From: Methanoculleus sp.
GTDB taxonomy: Archaea; Halobacteriota; Methanomicrobia; Methanomicrobiales; Methanoculleaceae
DNA: 56,770 nucleotides
Reading direction: 5' to 3'
Assembly: GCA_018433835.1 (NCBI GenBank)
Contig: JAHDQM010000015.1
Coordinates: forward strand, 1 to 56,770
Shown here: piece after piece, positions 8,560 through 17,369 of the stretch
Layout: each line of letters opens with the position of its first letter
How positions within the stretch are numbered: the first letter of the stretch is position 1
The notes under the pieces: generated by a model
The model's database searches: none
What the model saw: the letters and a program-made list of their open reading frames with translations, nothing else
What the model was told of the DNA's origin: nothing
Translations under genes and position numbers: made by a program

Positions 8560-9075
8560 CCGGCGCTCAAACTCCGGTTCTCGAAACCTTTCAGGTTTCT
8601 CAAACTCCGTTCTTCCACAACATCGTTCTGCGAACCGTCGCACATGCCAGCAGTCATTCCTCACCCGGCCGAACAGTAGGAGTTTGAGCACCGGAGGCGT
8701 GAGGCGCAACAGACAAACCTCAAAATGACGAAAAGCCTGGTACGGTGGACCGTGGGAACTGCGCACCTTCGCACCTCCGGTGCTCAAACTCCGTTCCTGA
8801 AGGAACGTCGTTCTTCGGTGCTCGAACTCCGCCTGCACCTCTGGTGCATGCATCGTTTATCGCCATGGGGGGGAGAGCGACTGGCCGTAGGGCAGGAGCT
8901 CGAGAAGAACGAAGTTCTTCGAGGGGCTGACGGGGAGTGCAACGTTCCCCGCCCCAGGGGGGGGCGGGGGCAGTGCGTGGCGATAAGCGACGTTCCGGTA
9001 GGAACGGAGCTCGAGCACCGCCAGGTGCGAGGTGCGACTGGCCGAAGGGCAGGAGCAGGAGAAGACCCCCGGTCT
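8560..9075. repeat. Dispersed intergenic repeat element, copy 2 (inverted)
   Basis: No gene is evident between the TIGR00300 gene and cobY. The segment ~8725-8935 is an inverted copy of 3823-3975 with one extra hairpin module inserted. Further GAGCACC-nnn-GGTGCGA hairpin modules follow at about 9009-9030, and CTCAAACTCCG modules stand near 8568-8610 and 8786. GAAACCTTTCAGGTTTC (8583-8599) is a separate perfect small palindrome. Confidence 0.6.
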
Positions 9076-9188
9076 TCAGCTGGGAACAGGGCTTTTGTCA
9101 TCCATTATGAAACACACGAGCGTTGCGATCAGCACGGCGGTGCGGTTGATCTCCACAACAGCGTATGGAGCCAGCCGTCCCCCCGGTG

Positions 9189-9794
9189 CTACTCGCCCCG
9201 CTTCCGGCAGAGGTACCCCTGCACCAGCGCCAGTTCCTCGCGCGTGTTGATGTTGAAGACGAGTCTTTTGTCGTGCAGGAGAAGCCGCAGTTCTTCCTGG
9301 GGCTCTTCGAGGCCGCCTGCCGTCAGGATGTTGATCCCGGCGGGGCAGGCCGGCGTGCCGTCGATTACTTCCGTATACTGCGTGCGGCAGCCGTGCTCCT
9401 CGCAGAGGTCGCGGGGCACCCACGTCGAGCATGCCGGTGCTCTCGCCCGGCGCCAGGCGTCCTCGATGCCGGCGACGATATCCGGCGCGAGGCAGGGGAG
9501 GTCGGATACGCAGGTGAAGAAGGGCGTTCCCTCTTCCCCGAGGTCTGCCGCCGCCGCCCGGATATCCTCGACGTAGCCGAGCCCTTCGGCCTCGTAGAGG
9601 AGGAAACCCCTTACCCGGCACCAGTTTTTGGTGAACGGCGTCCGGTGGGAGGCGACCACGACCACCTCGTGCCCCGCGGACGAAAAGGCATCGATGACGT
9701 AGGAGAGCATCGGTCTCTCGCAGATGGTCACGAGCGGCTTTTCGCCCATCCGGAGCCGGGACCCCACCCCCCCGGCCATGATCAGGGCAAGCAT
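9189..9794 (-). CDS. cobY: Adenosylcobinamide-phosphate guanylyltransferase CobY
   Basis: This 201-residue protein starts MLALIMAGGVGSRLRMGEKP, the NTP-transferase signature of sugar-nucleotidyltransferase-like enzymes. The length and motifs, including LVTICERPMLSYVI and FFTCVSDLPCLAPD with the metal-binding Asp, fit archaeal CobY, the non-orthologous replacement of bacterial CobU. It transfers GMP from GTP to adenosylcobinamide-phosphate, forming the activated precursor for attaching the lower ligand of cobalamin, the cofactor needed by methanogen methyltransferases. Its start overlaps the end of cobD by 13 bp, so the two form an operon. Confidence 0.85.
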   Translation of the reverse strand: MLALIMAGGVGSRLRMGEKPLVTICERPMLSYVIDAFSSAGHEVVVVASHRTPFTKNWCRVRGFLLYEAEGLGYVEDIRAAAADLGEEGTPFFTCVSDLPCLAPDIVAGIEDAWRRARAPACSTWVPRDLCEEHGCRTQYTEVIDGTPACPAGINILTAGGLEEPQEELRLLLHDKRLVFNINTREELALVQGYLCRKRGE

Positions 9795-10780
9795 GCTTCG
9801 AGCGCCTCGATGAGTTGCCTGTTCTCCTCCCGGGTCCGGACGGCCACGCGGATGTGGCGGGGAAGCCCGAACGACCGGCAGTCCCGGATCAGGATGCCGC
9901 GGGAGAGGAGCCGCCCGACCAGAACCTCCGCCTCCATCGGGACTGCTATCAGGATGTAGTTTGCGGACGGAGGCTCATAAGTGAGGCCGAGAGCGTCCAG
10001 GCGGCCGGAAAGCCAGGTCCGTTCCCGGGCAATCCGCTCCCGCGATGCAACGAGGCGGTCATAGTGCCGGAAGGCCTCGATCGCGAAGGACTCGGCGAAC
10101 GCGTTCACCGTCCAGGGAAGGCGCACCGTCTCGATCTTCTCGATGAGTTCGGGCGTGCCGAACCCGTATCCGAACCTGATGCCCGGCACGGCGAAGCTCT
10201 TTGTCAGGGAGCGCAGAACGAAGAGGTTCTCGTGGGCGACGTCGGCGAGGCTCTGGCGCGGGTCGGAGAGCTCGATGAACGCTTCGTCGAGGAACAGGCA
10301 CGTCCCCTGCCCGGTGACCGTATCGAGCAGCCGGAGGACTTCCAGGCGGGAATGGAACTTCCCGGTCGGGTTGTTCGGGTTGCAGAGGAACCGGACGGCA
10401 GCCTCGCCGTCATCGGCGGTGTACCGGGCACCGGCAAGCCGGACCGCCATCTCGTACTCGGCAAACGTGGGCGGATCGATACGGGCGGTATCGCCGGCTC
10501 CGAGCATGGTATAACAGAACGCGCGGATTAACTCGACGGATCCGTTGCCTACGGCGACCTCCGCCGCATCGCGCCCGAATGTTCTGCCTATTGCCCCCTT
10601 GAGCGCCTCATAACGGTCGTCCGGGTAATCTTTCAGCGCCGAGGGGTCCGGTTTCCAGGGGAGCTCCGGAGGATACGGGTTCACGTTAGCACTGAAATCG
10701 AGCAGCTCGCCTCTCTCCCGGGTGCGATGCCAGCGCACCCGGCCGCCATGTTCCGCCTTGTTAGGGAGATTATCTCTCAT
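9782..10780 (-). CDS. cobD: CobD-type PLP-dependent aminotransferase/decarboxylase
   Basis: This 332-residue fold-type I PLP enzyme is related to histidinol-phosphate aminotransferase. LLDFSANVNPYPPELP is typical of the N-terminus of CobD (L-threonine-O-3-phosphate decarboxylase). VGNGSVELIRAF contacts the cofactor phosphate, CNPNNPTG and FLDEAFIELS bind the ring, and LRSLTKSFAVPGIRFGYG contains the Schiff-base lysine. It would make aminopropanol phosphate for the nucleotide loop of cobalamin, which fits its overlap with cobY. A HisC role is the main alternative. A TATA-like AAAACC/TTTTATGG element lies around 10821-10830, shared with the divergent ftsZ control region. Confidence 0.8.
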   Translation of the reverse strand: MRDNLPNKAEHGGRVRWHRTRERGELLDFSANVNPYPPELPWKPDPSALKDYPDDRYEALKGAIGRTFGRDAAEVAVGNGSVELIRAFCYTMLGAGDTARIDPPTFAEYEMAVRLAGARYTADDGEAAVRFLCNPNNPTGKFHSRLEVLRLLDTVTGQGTCLFLDEAFIELSDPRQSLADVAHENLFVLRSLTKSFAVPGIRFGYGFGTPELIEKIETVRLPWTVNAFAESFAIEAFRHYDRLVASRERIARERTWLSGRLDALGLTYEPPSANYILIAVPMEAEVLVGRLLSRGILIRDCRSFGLPRHIRVAVRTREENRQLIEALEACLP

Positions 10781-10833
10781 ATCCGTGGCAACTCTTTGAA
10801 GATACGTTGTCGGCTGCTATCCATAAAACCGTT

Positions 10834-10966
10834 ATGTCAGACATGAATCTATTTCGAAAAGTATATATATAATACAATTATTATTATGGCTTATCTGATG
10901 TAGTCAGACGAAAAGGTTACGATTGTCTGACAAATGGCAGACACTCGGCTGCTAAATGTCAGATAT
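10834..10966 (+). promoter_or_regulatory. Control region of the RHH-ftsZ operon with repeated palindromes
   Basis: A strong TATA box (GTATATATATAATAC, 10861-10875) is surrounded by repeats of one heptamer. These are ATGTCAGACAT (10834-10844, a perfect odd palindrome), GTCAGAC (10903-10909), TTGTCTGACAA (10923-10933, palindrome), GGCAGAC (about 10936-10942) and ATGTCAGATAT (10956-10966). Three sites lie between the expected transcription start and the RHH gene, one upstream of TATA. The arrangement fits cooperative binding by a small dimeric repressor, most simply the RHH protein encoded next. That link is inferred. Confidence 0.6.
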
Positions 10967-10980
10967 GAGTGATTGAAATG

Positions 10981-11157
10981 ATGGATCGGATCACAATCAG
11001 ATTGCCCCGGCAACAGGTTGAGATGCTCGAGAGGCTGGTGGAAGCTGGCGAGTTCCCCACAGTATCGGAGGCTGTGCGGTATTCGGTCAGAGCGCTTCTC
11101 GAGAAGCATGGAAACCGTGTTCTACGCGAGGCCGACCAGATTTCATTCAAAGTTTAG
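10981..11157 (+). CDS. Ribbon-helix-helix regulator upstream of ftsZ (CdrS-like)
   Basis: A 58-residue CopG/Arc-type protein. [16 protein letters not shown] gives the DNA-binding strand (ITIRLP) and first helix; [21 protein letters not shown] is the second helix with the usual GxxxSEAVR-like core. Starts at GTG 10969 and ATG 10978 are also possible; I chose ATG 10981 because MDRIT is the expected opening and GAGTGAT lies at a good distance. It precedes ftsZ by 10 bp. In haloarchaea the small RHH protein CdrS, encoded with an ftsZ gene, controls cell-division genes, so an equivalent role here is plausible. Confidence 0.8.
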   Translation: MDRITIRLPRQQVEMLERLVEAGEFPTVSEAVRYSVRALLEKHGNRVLREADQISFKV

Positions 11158-11167
11158 GAGGTATACG

Positions 11168-12292
11168 ATGCAGACGATCATCAACGAGGCGTTAAAACAC
11201 GCGGAACGTGAGAAGTACCTGAAGACAGACTCGGCAGAGGACGAAGACGACATCCTCGGCCAGCCACGTATTGTCATCGTAGGATGCGGCGGTGCAGGCA
11301 ACAACACCGTCAACCGGCTGTACCACATGCAGGTCAGCGGCGCAGAGACGATCGCGATCAACACGGACAAGCAGCACCTGGACATGATCCAGGCCGACAA
11401 GAGGGTGCTTGTCGGCAAGTCCCTCACCAAAGGCCTTGGGGCCGGCGGGTTCCCGGACGTCGGCAGGCGTGCGGCCGAGATGGCCCGGCCGACCCTGGAG
11501 AGCCTGCTCTGCGATGCAGACCTCGTCTTCATCACTGCCGGCATGGGTGGCGGTACCGGTACGGGAACAGCCCCGGTTGTCGCGCAGATAGCAAAGGAGC
11601 AGGGAGCGATCGTCGTCGGGATGGTCAGTTATCCCTTCCAGGTCGAGAAGGCCCGGCTTCTCCGTGCGGAAGAGGGGCTTGAACAACTCTCTGCTTCTGC
11701 CGACTCGGTGATTGTGCTCGACAACAACCGCCTCATCAAGTACGTGCCGAACCTCCCGCTCGGCCAGGCGTTCTCGGTCATGGACCAGCTCATCGCGGAG
11801 ACCGTCAAGGGTATCAGCGAGACGATCACGGAGCCTTCGCTCATCAACATCGACTACGCAGACGTGCGTGCCATCATGAGCAAGGGAGGCGTTGCCGTGA
11901 TGCTCGTCGGAGAGAGCAAGCAGCAGAACAAGGCCGAGAGCGTCGTCCACGAGTGTCTCAACCATCCCCTGCTGGACATCGACTACCGTGGAGCAACGGG
12001 GAGCCTCATCCACATCACGGGCGGGAACGACCTGACCCTCCAGGACGCCGAGGAGATCGCAAGTTCCCTGACCTACGAACTCGACCCGCATGCGGACGTC
12101 ATCTGGGGAGCGCGGGTGAACAGCGACTACGAAGGAAGAGTTCGCGTCATGGCGGTCATGACCGGCGTGAAAAGTGCACAGATCCTCGGCAGCCACCGCA
12201 CCTACGAACCGGCAACGCAGCGGTCCAGCGCGCATTCCGGCAGGCGCATGGTTGGGGACGCCCCGAGCGGGCATCTGATCGATTTCCTCTAA
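11168..12292 (+). CDS. ftsZ: Cell division GTPase FtsZ
   Basis: This 374-residue protein has all FtsZ landmarks: VGCGGAGNN near residue 39, the tubulin signature GGGTGTGT at 127-134, and [11 protein letters not shown]. The T7-loop region is [16 protein letters not shown], with the acidic residue that completes the active site of the next subunit. After an ~30-residue archaeal N-terminal extension, the GTPase and C-terminal domains follow in order. The C-terminal tail is short and ends SGHLIDFL. FtsZ polymerises at mid-cell to drive cytokinesis. I chose the ATG at 11168, preceded by TTTAGGAGGT, an excellent ribosome-binding site. The gene is probably co-transcribed with the RHH gene. Confidence 0.95.
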   Translation: MQTIINEALKHAEREKYLKTDSAEDEDDILGQPRIVIVGCGGAGNNTVNRLYHMQVSGAETIAINTDKQHLDMIQADKRVLVGKSLTKGLGAGGFPDVGRRAAEMARPTLESLLCDADLVFITAGMGGGTGTGTAPVVAQIAKEQGAIVVGMVSYPFQVEKARLLRAEEGLEQLSASADSVIVLDNNRLIKYVPNLPLGQAFSVMDQLIAETVKGISETITEPSLINIDYADVRAIMSKGGVAVMLVGESKQQNKAESVVHECLNHPLLDIDYRGATGSLIHITGGNDLTLQDAEEIASSLTYELDPHADVIWGARVNSDYEGRVRVMAVMTGVKSAQILGSHRTYEPATQRSSAHSGRRMVGDAPSGHLIDFL

Positions 12293-12400
12293 AACTCCAT
12301 AACCCTCTTTCCATACCTTTTTGGCCGGAATCGATTAACGGCGGCGTGCCTTCCGGCCCCCCTACGAAATACTTAATAGTCCGGATGACGTTTGAATTAT

Positions 12401-12542
12401 AGACGTTCTTGTATAATCCCTCCAGCACGGGGTGTATTGTGCAGGGCGCAGATCCTCCGGGTCTGCGATTGCCAAGTACCGGGGTTGAACACATGAGCAG
12501 ACAGATGAACGACGGTCTCGATCACGAGTCCGGGAAACGTCT
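12401..12542 (+). ncRNA. Candidate structured small RNA
   Basis: AGACGTT (12401-12407) and AACGTCT (12536-12542) are perfect complements and would close a ~142-nt RNA. Inside are three hairpins. The first pairs CCCT..GCAC with GTGCAGGG (12418-12446), the second CGCAGA with TCTGCG (12447-12467). The third is CGGTCTCG-ATCA-CGAGTCCG (12513-12532), with one T-T mismatch. A TATA-like AAATACTTAATA (about 12367-12377) lies 25-30 bp before the closing stem, and a TTTT run follows it. The coiled-coil gene at 12655 seems to have its own element (CTACATAAG, ~12562). It matches no RNA family I can name. Confidence 0.45.
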
Positions 12543-12654
12543 TTTCTTGTGGTGTAGCCGCTACATAAGCCTCCGGCATCCCTGCGGCACATGGGAGCGG
12601 TCTTCTGCTGGTGGGGATATGAGACAGGTACCGAATGTCGAGGATTGGTAGAGA

Positions 12655-13515
12655 ATGCTGAACGATTTGATTGAGAAGAGAAAAAAAGTCCTTGCGGAGT
12701 CTGAACAGCACAAAGACCGGCGCAACGAGTTGAACGCGCTTGCCAGCAAAAACGCCCGCGAGCGCAACACGTTAAACACACAGACCCGCGAATTCGTTGA
12801 GGAGGCGCAGCGGCACAAGGAGCAGCGGGATAAGATCAACGAGGAAGTCCAGGCGCTGAAAGACCAGAGGAACGATCACAACGACAAGGCGAACGCGCTT
12901 TTTGAAGAGATTGAGTCCTTCAAGAAGGAGCACGGCAACCTCCAGAACCGGGGCATCAAGGAGCTGCAGAAGCAGATCGAGCACCTGGAGTTCAAACAGC
13001 AGACCGAGGTCTACAGCACCGACAAAGAGCGCGAACTGATCGAGAAGATCAAGCACCTGAAGGCGGCGGCCAAGGATCAGGAAGCTGAACTCGAGCAGAA
13101 CAAGGAGATGCGGACGAAACTCACCGATGCCCGTGAGTTTCGCAGGCTGGCCTCCGAGATCCACAAGGAAGTCACCGAGAAGGCCGAGGCTGCACAGCAG
13201 CACCACGACCTGATGGTGGAGTCCTACCGGAAGGCCGACAAGTCCCGCGAAGAGGCCGATCTGGCCCACCAGCAGTTCGTTGAAGCCCAGGAGTCGGCGG
13301 ATGAGGAGCACAAGCAGTTCATCGCCTGCCAGAAGGAGCTCCGGGACTACGACAAGGTGATCTCGGGCCTTCGGAAGAAGACCAAGAAGACCAAAGTTAC
13401 CAAAGAGCAGAAAGCCGTCCGAAAAGAGGCGGAACGCGTCTTCCAGCAGTTCCGTGACGGTGAGAAGATCACGACCGACGACCTGCTCCTGCTTCAGCGC
13501 GCAAAACTCATTTAA
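12655..13515 (+). CDS. Archaeal coiled-coil protein (COG1340-like)
   Basis: This 286-residue protein is almost wholly coiled coil: residues ~1-115 and ~125-240 are rich in Lys, Glu and Gln with heptad spacing and lack hydrophobic segments. A basic KKTKKTKVTKEQKAVRKEA stretch and a short C-terminal helix (ITTDDLLLLQRAKLI) follow. The composition and length fit the uncharacterised archaeal coiled-coil family COG1340. No enzymatic motif is visible. Its position downstream of ftsZ and the candidate RNA is suggestive of a cell-structure role, but that is only context. Confidence 0.75.
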   Translation: MLNDLIEKRKKVLAESEQHKDRRNELNALASKNARERNTLNTQTREFVEEAQRHKEQRDKINEEVQALKDQRNDHNDKANALFEEIESFKKEHGNLQNRGIKELQKQIEHLEFKQQTEVYSTDKERELIEKIKHLKAAAKDQEAELEQNKEMRTKLTDAREFRRLASEIHKEVTEKAEAAQQHHDLMVESYRKADKSREEADLAHQQFVEAQESADEEHKQFIACQKELRDYDKVISGLRKKTKKTKVTKEQKAVRKEAERVFQQFRDGEKITTDDLLLLQRAKLI

Positions 13516-13572
13516 TACTTTTTTACCCCTCGCTGCAAATTATTTAATAGATCCGGGGCGATGTTCTATTGA

Positions 13573-14700
13573 ATGGCAAAAGAGCGGACGCTCGTCCTCT
13601 GTGTCGATCGCGACGATGATCTCGGGTTTAAAGCCCGGATCGATGGCCCCATCGTGGGCAGAGAGGCATGCCTCCATGCGGCAACTTCTCTTGCTCTGAT
13701 CGACCCCGAGGACTCCGACGTCAACGCGATCTTCGAGACTATCAAACTTTACGACGAGCTTACCGGGCGGGGGGAAGAGGTTGCCGTCGCCGTCATCTGC
13801 GGCAACCACATGAACCTGCTCGAGGGCGATCGGCGTGTGGCGTCCGGCCTCGATGCGATCCTCTCCGCGACGGGCTCCACATCCTGCGTCGTGGTGACGG
13901 ACGGTGCCGAGGACGAGTACGTCCTGCCGATCATCCAGTCCCGGGTGCCGGTCAGCAGCGTGCGGAGGGTCGTGGTCAACCAGATGCCGAACATCGAGGG
14001 GACGTACTACATCTTGAGACGCCTTCTCGACGACCCGAAGGTCTCGAAGATCGTGCTCGTGCCGCTCGGTCTCGCCATGCTCCTCTACGCAGTGGGATAC
14101 CTGCTGGGATACCCCGAGGGGGCAACCATCGTCGTCGTCGGTGTCGTCGGCACCTACCTGCTCTTCAAGGGCGTCGGGATCGACGAGGTGTTCGGGTACC
14201 TGATCACCTCGCTGAAGGCGTCACTCCATGGCGGCAGGTTCACCTTCGTCTCTTACATCGCCGCAATACTGCTCTGTATCGTCGGGATTATCCTCGGGCT
14301 CATAAGCCTCCTCGACTACTACACCTCTACCGGCATCTTCTTCCAGGTACTCGCGTTCATCTACGGCTCCATCGCCTGGTTCACCGCCGCCGGCCTGGTC
14401 GCATCGGTAGGAAAGATCATCGACGTCTTCCTGAACGAACGGGAGACGATCCAGCGGGTGGTCGCCCTGCCGTTCTTCGTGCTGGCGATCGGGGCCATCG
14501 CCTACGGGGCAAGCACCTACATCCTCTCGACGATCAGCGACATCTCCGGGTTCCCCATAACGACCGATGTCGGGGTGATGTACATCATCTTCGCCACCAT
14601 CGGGGGCCTCTTCTGTGCCTTCTTCGGCGTCTACCTCCAGTCGTTCCTCGGGCGGTGGGTGGACGAACGTGAGCCGGTCGCGCTGAATAGAGAGGCGTAA
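13573..14700 (+). CDS. DUF373 family membrane protein
   Basis: This 375-residue protein has a soluble N-terminal half (about 1-150). It opens with LVLCVDRDDDLG and contains ICGNHMNLLEGDRRVASGLDAIL and VVTDGAEDEYVLPIIQSRVP, the conserved Asp-rich blocks of DUF373. The C-terminal half has about six hydrophobic helices, from IVLVPLGLAMLLYAVGYLLG to MYIIFATIGGLFCAFFGVYL. The family is common in Euryarchaeota but has no established function; the N-terminal part looks like a nucleotide-binding alpha-beta domain. AAATTATTTAATAG lies about 25-35 bp before the ATG, indicating a leaderless or nearly leaderless transcript. Confidence 0.85.
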   Translation: MAKERTLVLCVDRDDDLGFKARIDGPIVGREACLHAATSLALIDPEDSDVNAIFETIKLYDELTGRGEEVAVAVICGNHMNLLEGDRRVASGLDAILSATGSTSCVVVTDGAEDEYVLPIIQSRVPVSSVRRVVVNQMPNIEGTYYILRRLLDDPKVSKIVLVPLGLAMLLYAVGYLLGYPEGATIVVVGVVGTYLLFKGVGIDEVFGYLITSLKASLHGGRFTFVSYIAAILLCIVGIILGLISLLDYYTSTGIFFQVLAFIYGSIAWFTAAGLVASVGKIIDVFLNERETIQRVVALPFFVLAIGAIAYGASTYILSTISDISGFPITTDVGVMYIIFATIGGLFCAFFGVYLQSFLGRWVDEREPVALNREA

Positions 14701-14718
14701 GCCGCCGGACCCCTCATC

Positions 14719-15414
14719 CTACTTCTCGACGACGTACCTGATGAAGCGCCTGGGCCTGATGCCGACCACGTTGAGGAGCATCACCAGAATGTAGACGGTG
14801 CTCAGGCGATACTTCCCCATCAGGTGATACCGCCGCGGCGATACGATGATGGGGCGGTCAACCTGGACGAGCCTCCCGTGCCGGCGTGCCGCCCGGGAGA
14901 ACTCCACGTCCTCCAGGTAGGGAAGCGATTCGTATCCGCCGATCTCAAAGAAGGCCTCTTTTTCCACGAAGATGCCGAAGTCCCCGAAGAAGGTCTGCGT
15001 CCTTGCCGCCAGCAGGTTCCCGAACCAGCTTGTCAGGTAAAGCAGGGAATCGCGGCTCGCGAACGCGTGACGAAATCCCCCGCCGATCACCCCCTCCCGC
15101 TCCAGTGCCCGGCGGATCGCGTCCGGGGCGTCCGGCGTTATCCTGCAGTCGGCGTGGAGGAAGAGCAGAACGGCTCCCGTGGCGTGCCGGGCTCCGGCGT
15201 TCATCTGGACGCCCCTTCCTGCCGGGGAGGAGAGCACAGTGAGTCTATGGGAGAACGACCCCGCTGCCGCCTCGAGTGCTCGGCACGTACCGTCCGTGCT
15301 CCCGCCGTCGACGACGATCAGCTCGAGCGGGTCCTCGAGATCGTCGATGTGGGCCAGAAACGCGAGGATGTTCTCTTCTTCATTGAGCACCGGCGTGATA
15401 ATCGAAAGCGTCAA
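14719..15414 (-). CDS. TIGR04283-like family 2 glycosyltransferase
   Basis: About 231 residues starting LTLSIITPVLNEEENI, the nucleotide-binding strand of GT-A family 2 enzymes. It then has LELIVVDGGSTDGT, a DxD-like LHADCRI, and ARRHGRLVQVDRPIIVS followed by a C-terminal hydrophobic helix. The length and GGSTDGT pattern fit TIGR04283, a family named for clusters linked to arsenosugar biosynthesis. I placed the start at TTG 15414 because GGGAGGGGGG lies just upstream and homologues begin at this point; an ATG 42 bp further out is the alternative. It is divergent from the radical SAM gene. Confidence 0.75.
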   Translation of the reverse strand: MTLSIITPVLNEEENILAFLAHIDDLEDPLELIVVDGGSTDGTCRALEAAAGSFSHRLTVLSSPAGRGVQMNAGARHATGAVLLFLHADCRITPDAPDAIRRALEREGVIGGGFRHAFASRDSLLYLTSWFGNLLAARTQTFFGDFGIFVEKEAFFEIGGYESLPYLEDVEFSRAARRHGRLVQVDRPIIVSPRRYHLMGKYRLSTVYILVMLLNVVGIRPRRFIRYVVEK

Positions 15415-15503
15415 GAAAAGCCCCCCTCCCGTTGGGACCTCGTGTCCGTCACCCACTTATATGATGATGCTCATGGTCGGGTGTGTTCTGCGAGGCTGCT
15501 GTC

Positions 15504-16577
15504 ATGGATGCGGGAGGACGGAATGTCGATACGGTCATCGTCCGGGGCTGCCTCCATCCCGCTACGGGAGAGGCGTTGCGATACTTTGAGGAAGGGCGGG
15601 TCTATTCCCTGCAGATCGAGTCGACCCTGGCCTGCCCGCAGGGATGCCGCTACTGTTACGCTCCGGCCGGTGCCGCCGGGGTCAGGGAACTCTCCCCCGA
15701 CGATATCGCTGCCGTCCTCTCCTCGGCGGCGACGATGAACGTGAAAGCCGTCGACTGGCTGGGGGGCGACCCGCTGGTCCGCGAGGACTGGTACGATCTC
15801 GCACGACATGCACGGGACCTCGGTTTCGTCAACAACATCTGGTCGAGCGGCATCCCGCTCGCCGACCAAAAAGTCGCGGAGCATGCTGTCGCCGCAACAG
15901 AAGGGGGCTTTATCTCCGTGCACCTGGACACCCTTGATGCGGCTGTCTACGCCCGGCTTCACGACGGGGATGCGGGGAAAAAGATCCGGGCTATCCATCG
16001 CGGCATCGAGAACCTTCTCGCCTGCGGCAAACCCGCGAGCGAGCTTGTCAACTGCATCACGTTCACACGGCCGCTTGCCGGAAGCGATCTTGCGCAGACG
16101 ATGCGGTACTTCTGCGAGGAGGTCAGGATGGCGATCTGCCTGACGCAGATGTGCACGGTCGGCAGGGCATGCCGCCATCCGGAGTGGGTGCCGACGCCCG
16201 GGGAGGTCCAGGATGCCTGCCGGACACGGGACGCGATCTGCTATCCGGGTTCTTCCTGCTCGTTCGGGACGATGGACGTCAACAAATTCTACTGCGGCAC
16301 TGTGATCTGCGTAACGGTGGACGGCGACGTTACGCCCTGTTCGGTCATCAGGGAGGGGTTCGGGAACATCAGGGATCAGCCGCTCTCTAAGATCGTCGAA
16401 GAGCACCGTAACGAATTGCTCTTTCTGGGGATGAGGCAGCCGGGCCCGGACTCTTCCTCCTGCACCCGGTGCGAGCAGAGCGCCGTCTGCTGGGGATGCC
16501 GGGCGATGGCATACTACGAGACCGGAGAACTCTTGGGGCCCGACCCGAAGTGCTGGCGGGCAGCGTCCGGAAGGTGA
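15504..16577 (+). CDS. Radical SAM/SPASM-type enzyme
   Basis: This 357-residue protein has the canonical C-x3-C-x2-C motif at residues 44-51 (ACPQGCRYCY), then GGDPLVREDW and WSSGIPL blocks of the radical SAM barrel. The C-terminal third has SPASM-like cysteines: YCGTVICVTVDGDVTPC, then CTRCEQSAVCWGCRAMAYY and a last PKCW. SPASM clusters bind auxiliary iron-sulfur centres in enzymes that modify peptides or other substrates. It starts the operon with a methyltransferase and a TIGR04282 glycosyltransferase. A GTG at 15483, about 25 bp after the TATA-like ACTTATATG (15455-15463), could be a leaderless start instead. The substrate is unknown. Confidence 0.75.
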   Translation: MDAGGRNVDTVIVRGCLHPATGEALRYFEEGRVYSLQIESTLACPQGCRYCYAPAGAAGVRELSPDDIAAVLSSAATMNVKAVDWLGGDPLVREDWYDLARHARDLGFVNNIWSSGIPLADQKVAEHAVAATEGGFISVHLDTLDAAVYARLHDGDAGKKIRAIHRGIENLLACGKPASELVNCITFTRPLAGSDLAQTMRYFCEEVRMAICLTQMCTVGRACRHPEWVPTPGEVQDACRTRDAICYPGSSCSFGTMDVNKFYCGTVICVTVDGDVTPCSVIREGFGNIRDQPLSKIVEEHRNELLFLGMRQPGPDSSSCTRCEQSAVCWGCRAMAYYETGELLGPDPKCWRAASGR

Positions 16578-16583
16578 GGAAAG

Positions 16584-17369
16584 ATGCCGGATATCAATAT
16601 CGGCGACGTCACGGCCGCCTACGAGGGGGCCGTCGGCGTCATCTGGGAGATGCTGATGGGCGAGCAGATCCATGCCGGCGGCGAACAGGAGACCGATATT
16701 CTCGCGAGGGCAGCGGGGGTGAATGCGGGTACGCGGGTGCTGGACGTACTCTGTGGTCTCGGAGGGCCTGCCCGGCACCTGGCACGCACCTACGGCGCGA
16801 CGGTGACCGGCCTCGATGCAACGGGACGGATGGTGGATGAGGCGATTGCACGCACGGAGAACGTTGGCCTCGGCGACCGCGTCACCTTCCGGCTCGGGAA
16901 CGGCCTCGATATGCCCTTCAGGTCGGGGATCTTCGATGTCGTCTGGGGACAGGACTCCTGGTGTTACGTGACCGATAAGGACCGGCTTATACGCGAATGC
17001 CGCCGCGTGGCGGTGCCCGGCGGCACAATCGCCTTCACCGACTGGGTACAGACCGGGTCCATGAGCGATGAAGAGCTGCACGGCCTCAATACCTTCATGC
17101 TCTTCCCGTATATGGAGACCCTCCCTGGGTACGAGAAACTGCTCCGGCGGCACGGATTTATCGTGAGAGAGTGCGAGGACCTCAGCGAAGATTTCGCGTC
17201 GCACATGCACCGCTACCGGGATGCCCTCACCGGCGACCTGAAGGGCCGGATCGTCGGACTCCTCGGGACGGACGCTTTCCGGGATATGGAGCGCGGCATC
17301 GACCTCTGGGTGGAAGCCGCCGACGAGGGGAAGGTCGGAAGGGGCCGCATTTTGGGCCGGAAACAATGA
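16584..17369 (+). CDS. Class I SAM-dependent methyltransferase
   Basis: This 261-residue protein has a Rossmann-type methyltransferase core. Motif I is RVLDVLCGLGGPARHLA, with Cys replacing the usual Gly before CG; the acidic end of strand 2 is VTGLDATGRMVDEA; LPFRSG-like DMPFRSGIFDVVWGQDSW is motif II; and VAVPGGTIAFTDWV is the post-core strand. The overall pattern is like UbiE, sarcosine and phosphoethanolamine methyltransferases. It does not show the set of conserved cysteines typical of ArsM arsenic methyltransferases. It starts 6 bp after the radical SAM gene and overlaps the next gene by 4 bp (ATGA), so translation is probably coupled. Confidence 0.8.
   Translation: MPDINIGDVTAAYEGAVGVIWEMLMGEQIHAGGEQETDILARAAGVNAGTRVLDVLCGLGGPARHLARTYGATVTGLDATGRMVDEAIARTENVGLGDRVTFRLGNGLDMPFRSGIFDVVWGQDSWCYVTDKDRLIRECRRVAVPGGTIAFTDWVQTGSMSDEELHGLNTFMLFPYMETLPGYEKLLRRHGFIVRECEDLSEDFASHMHRYRDALTGDLKGRIVGLLGTDAFRDMERGIDLWVEAADEGKVGRGRILGRKQ

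Noticed and set aside
12481..12542. tRNA-like reading of the structured RNA region
   Set aside because: There is no acceptor/T-arm consensus; GGTTGAAC lacks the TTCAAAT context and pairing stems.
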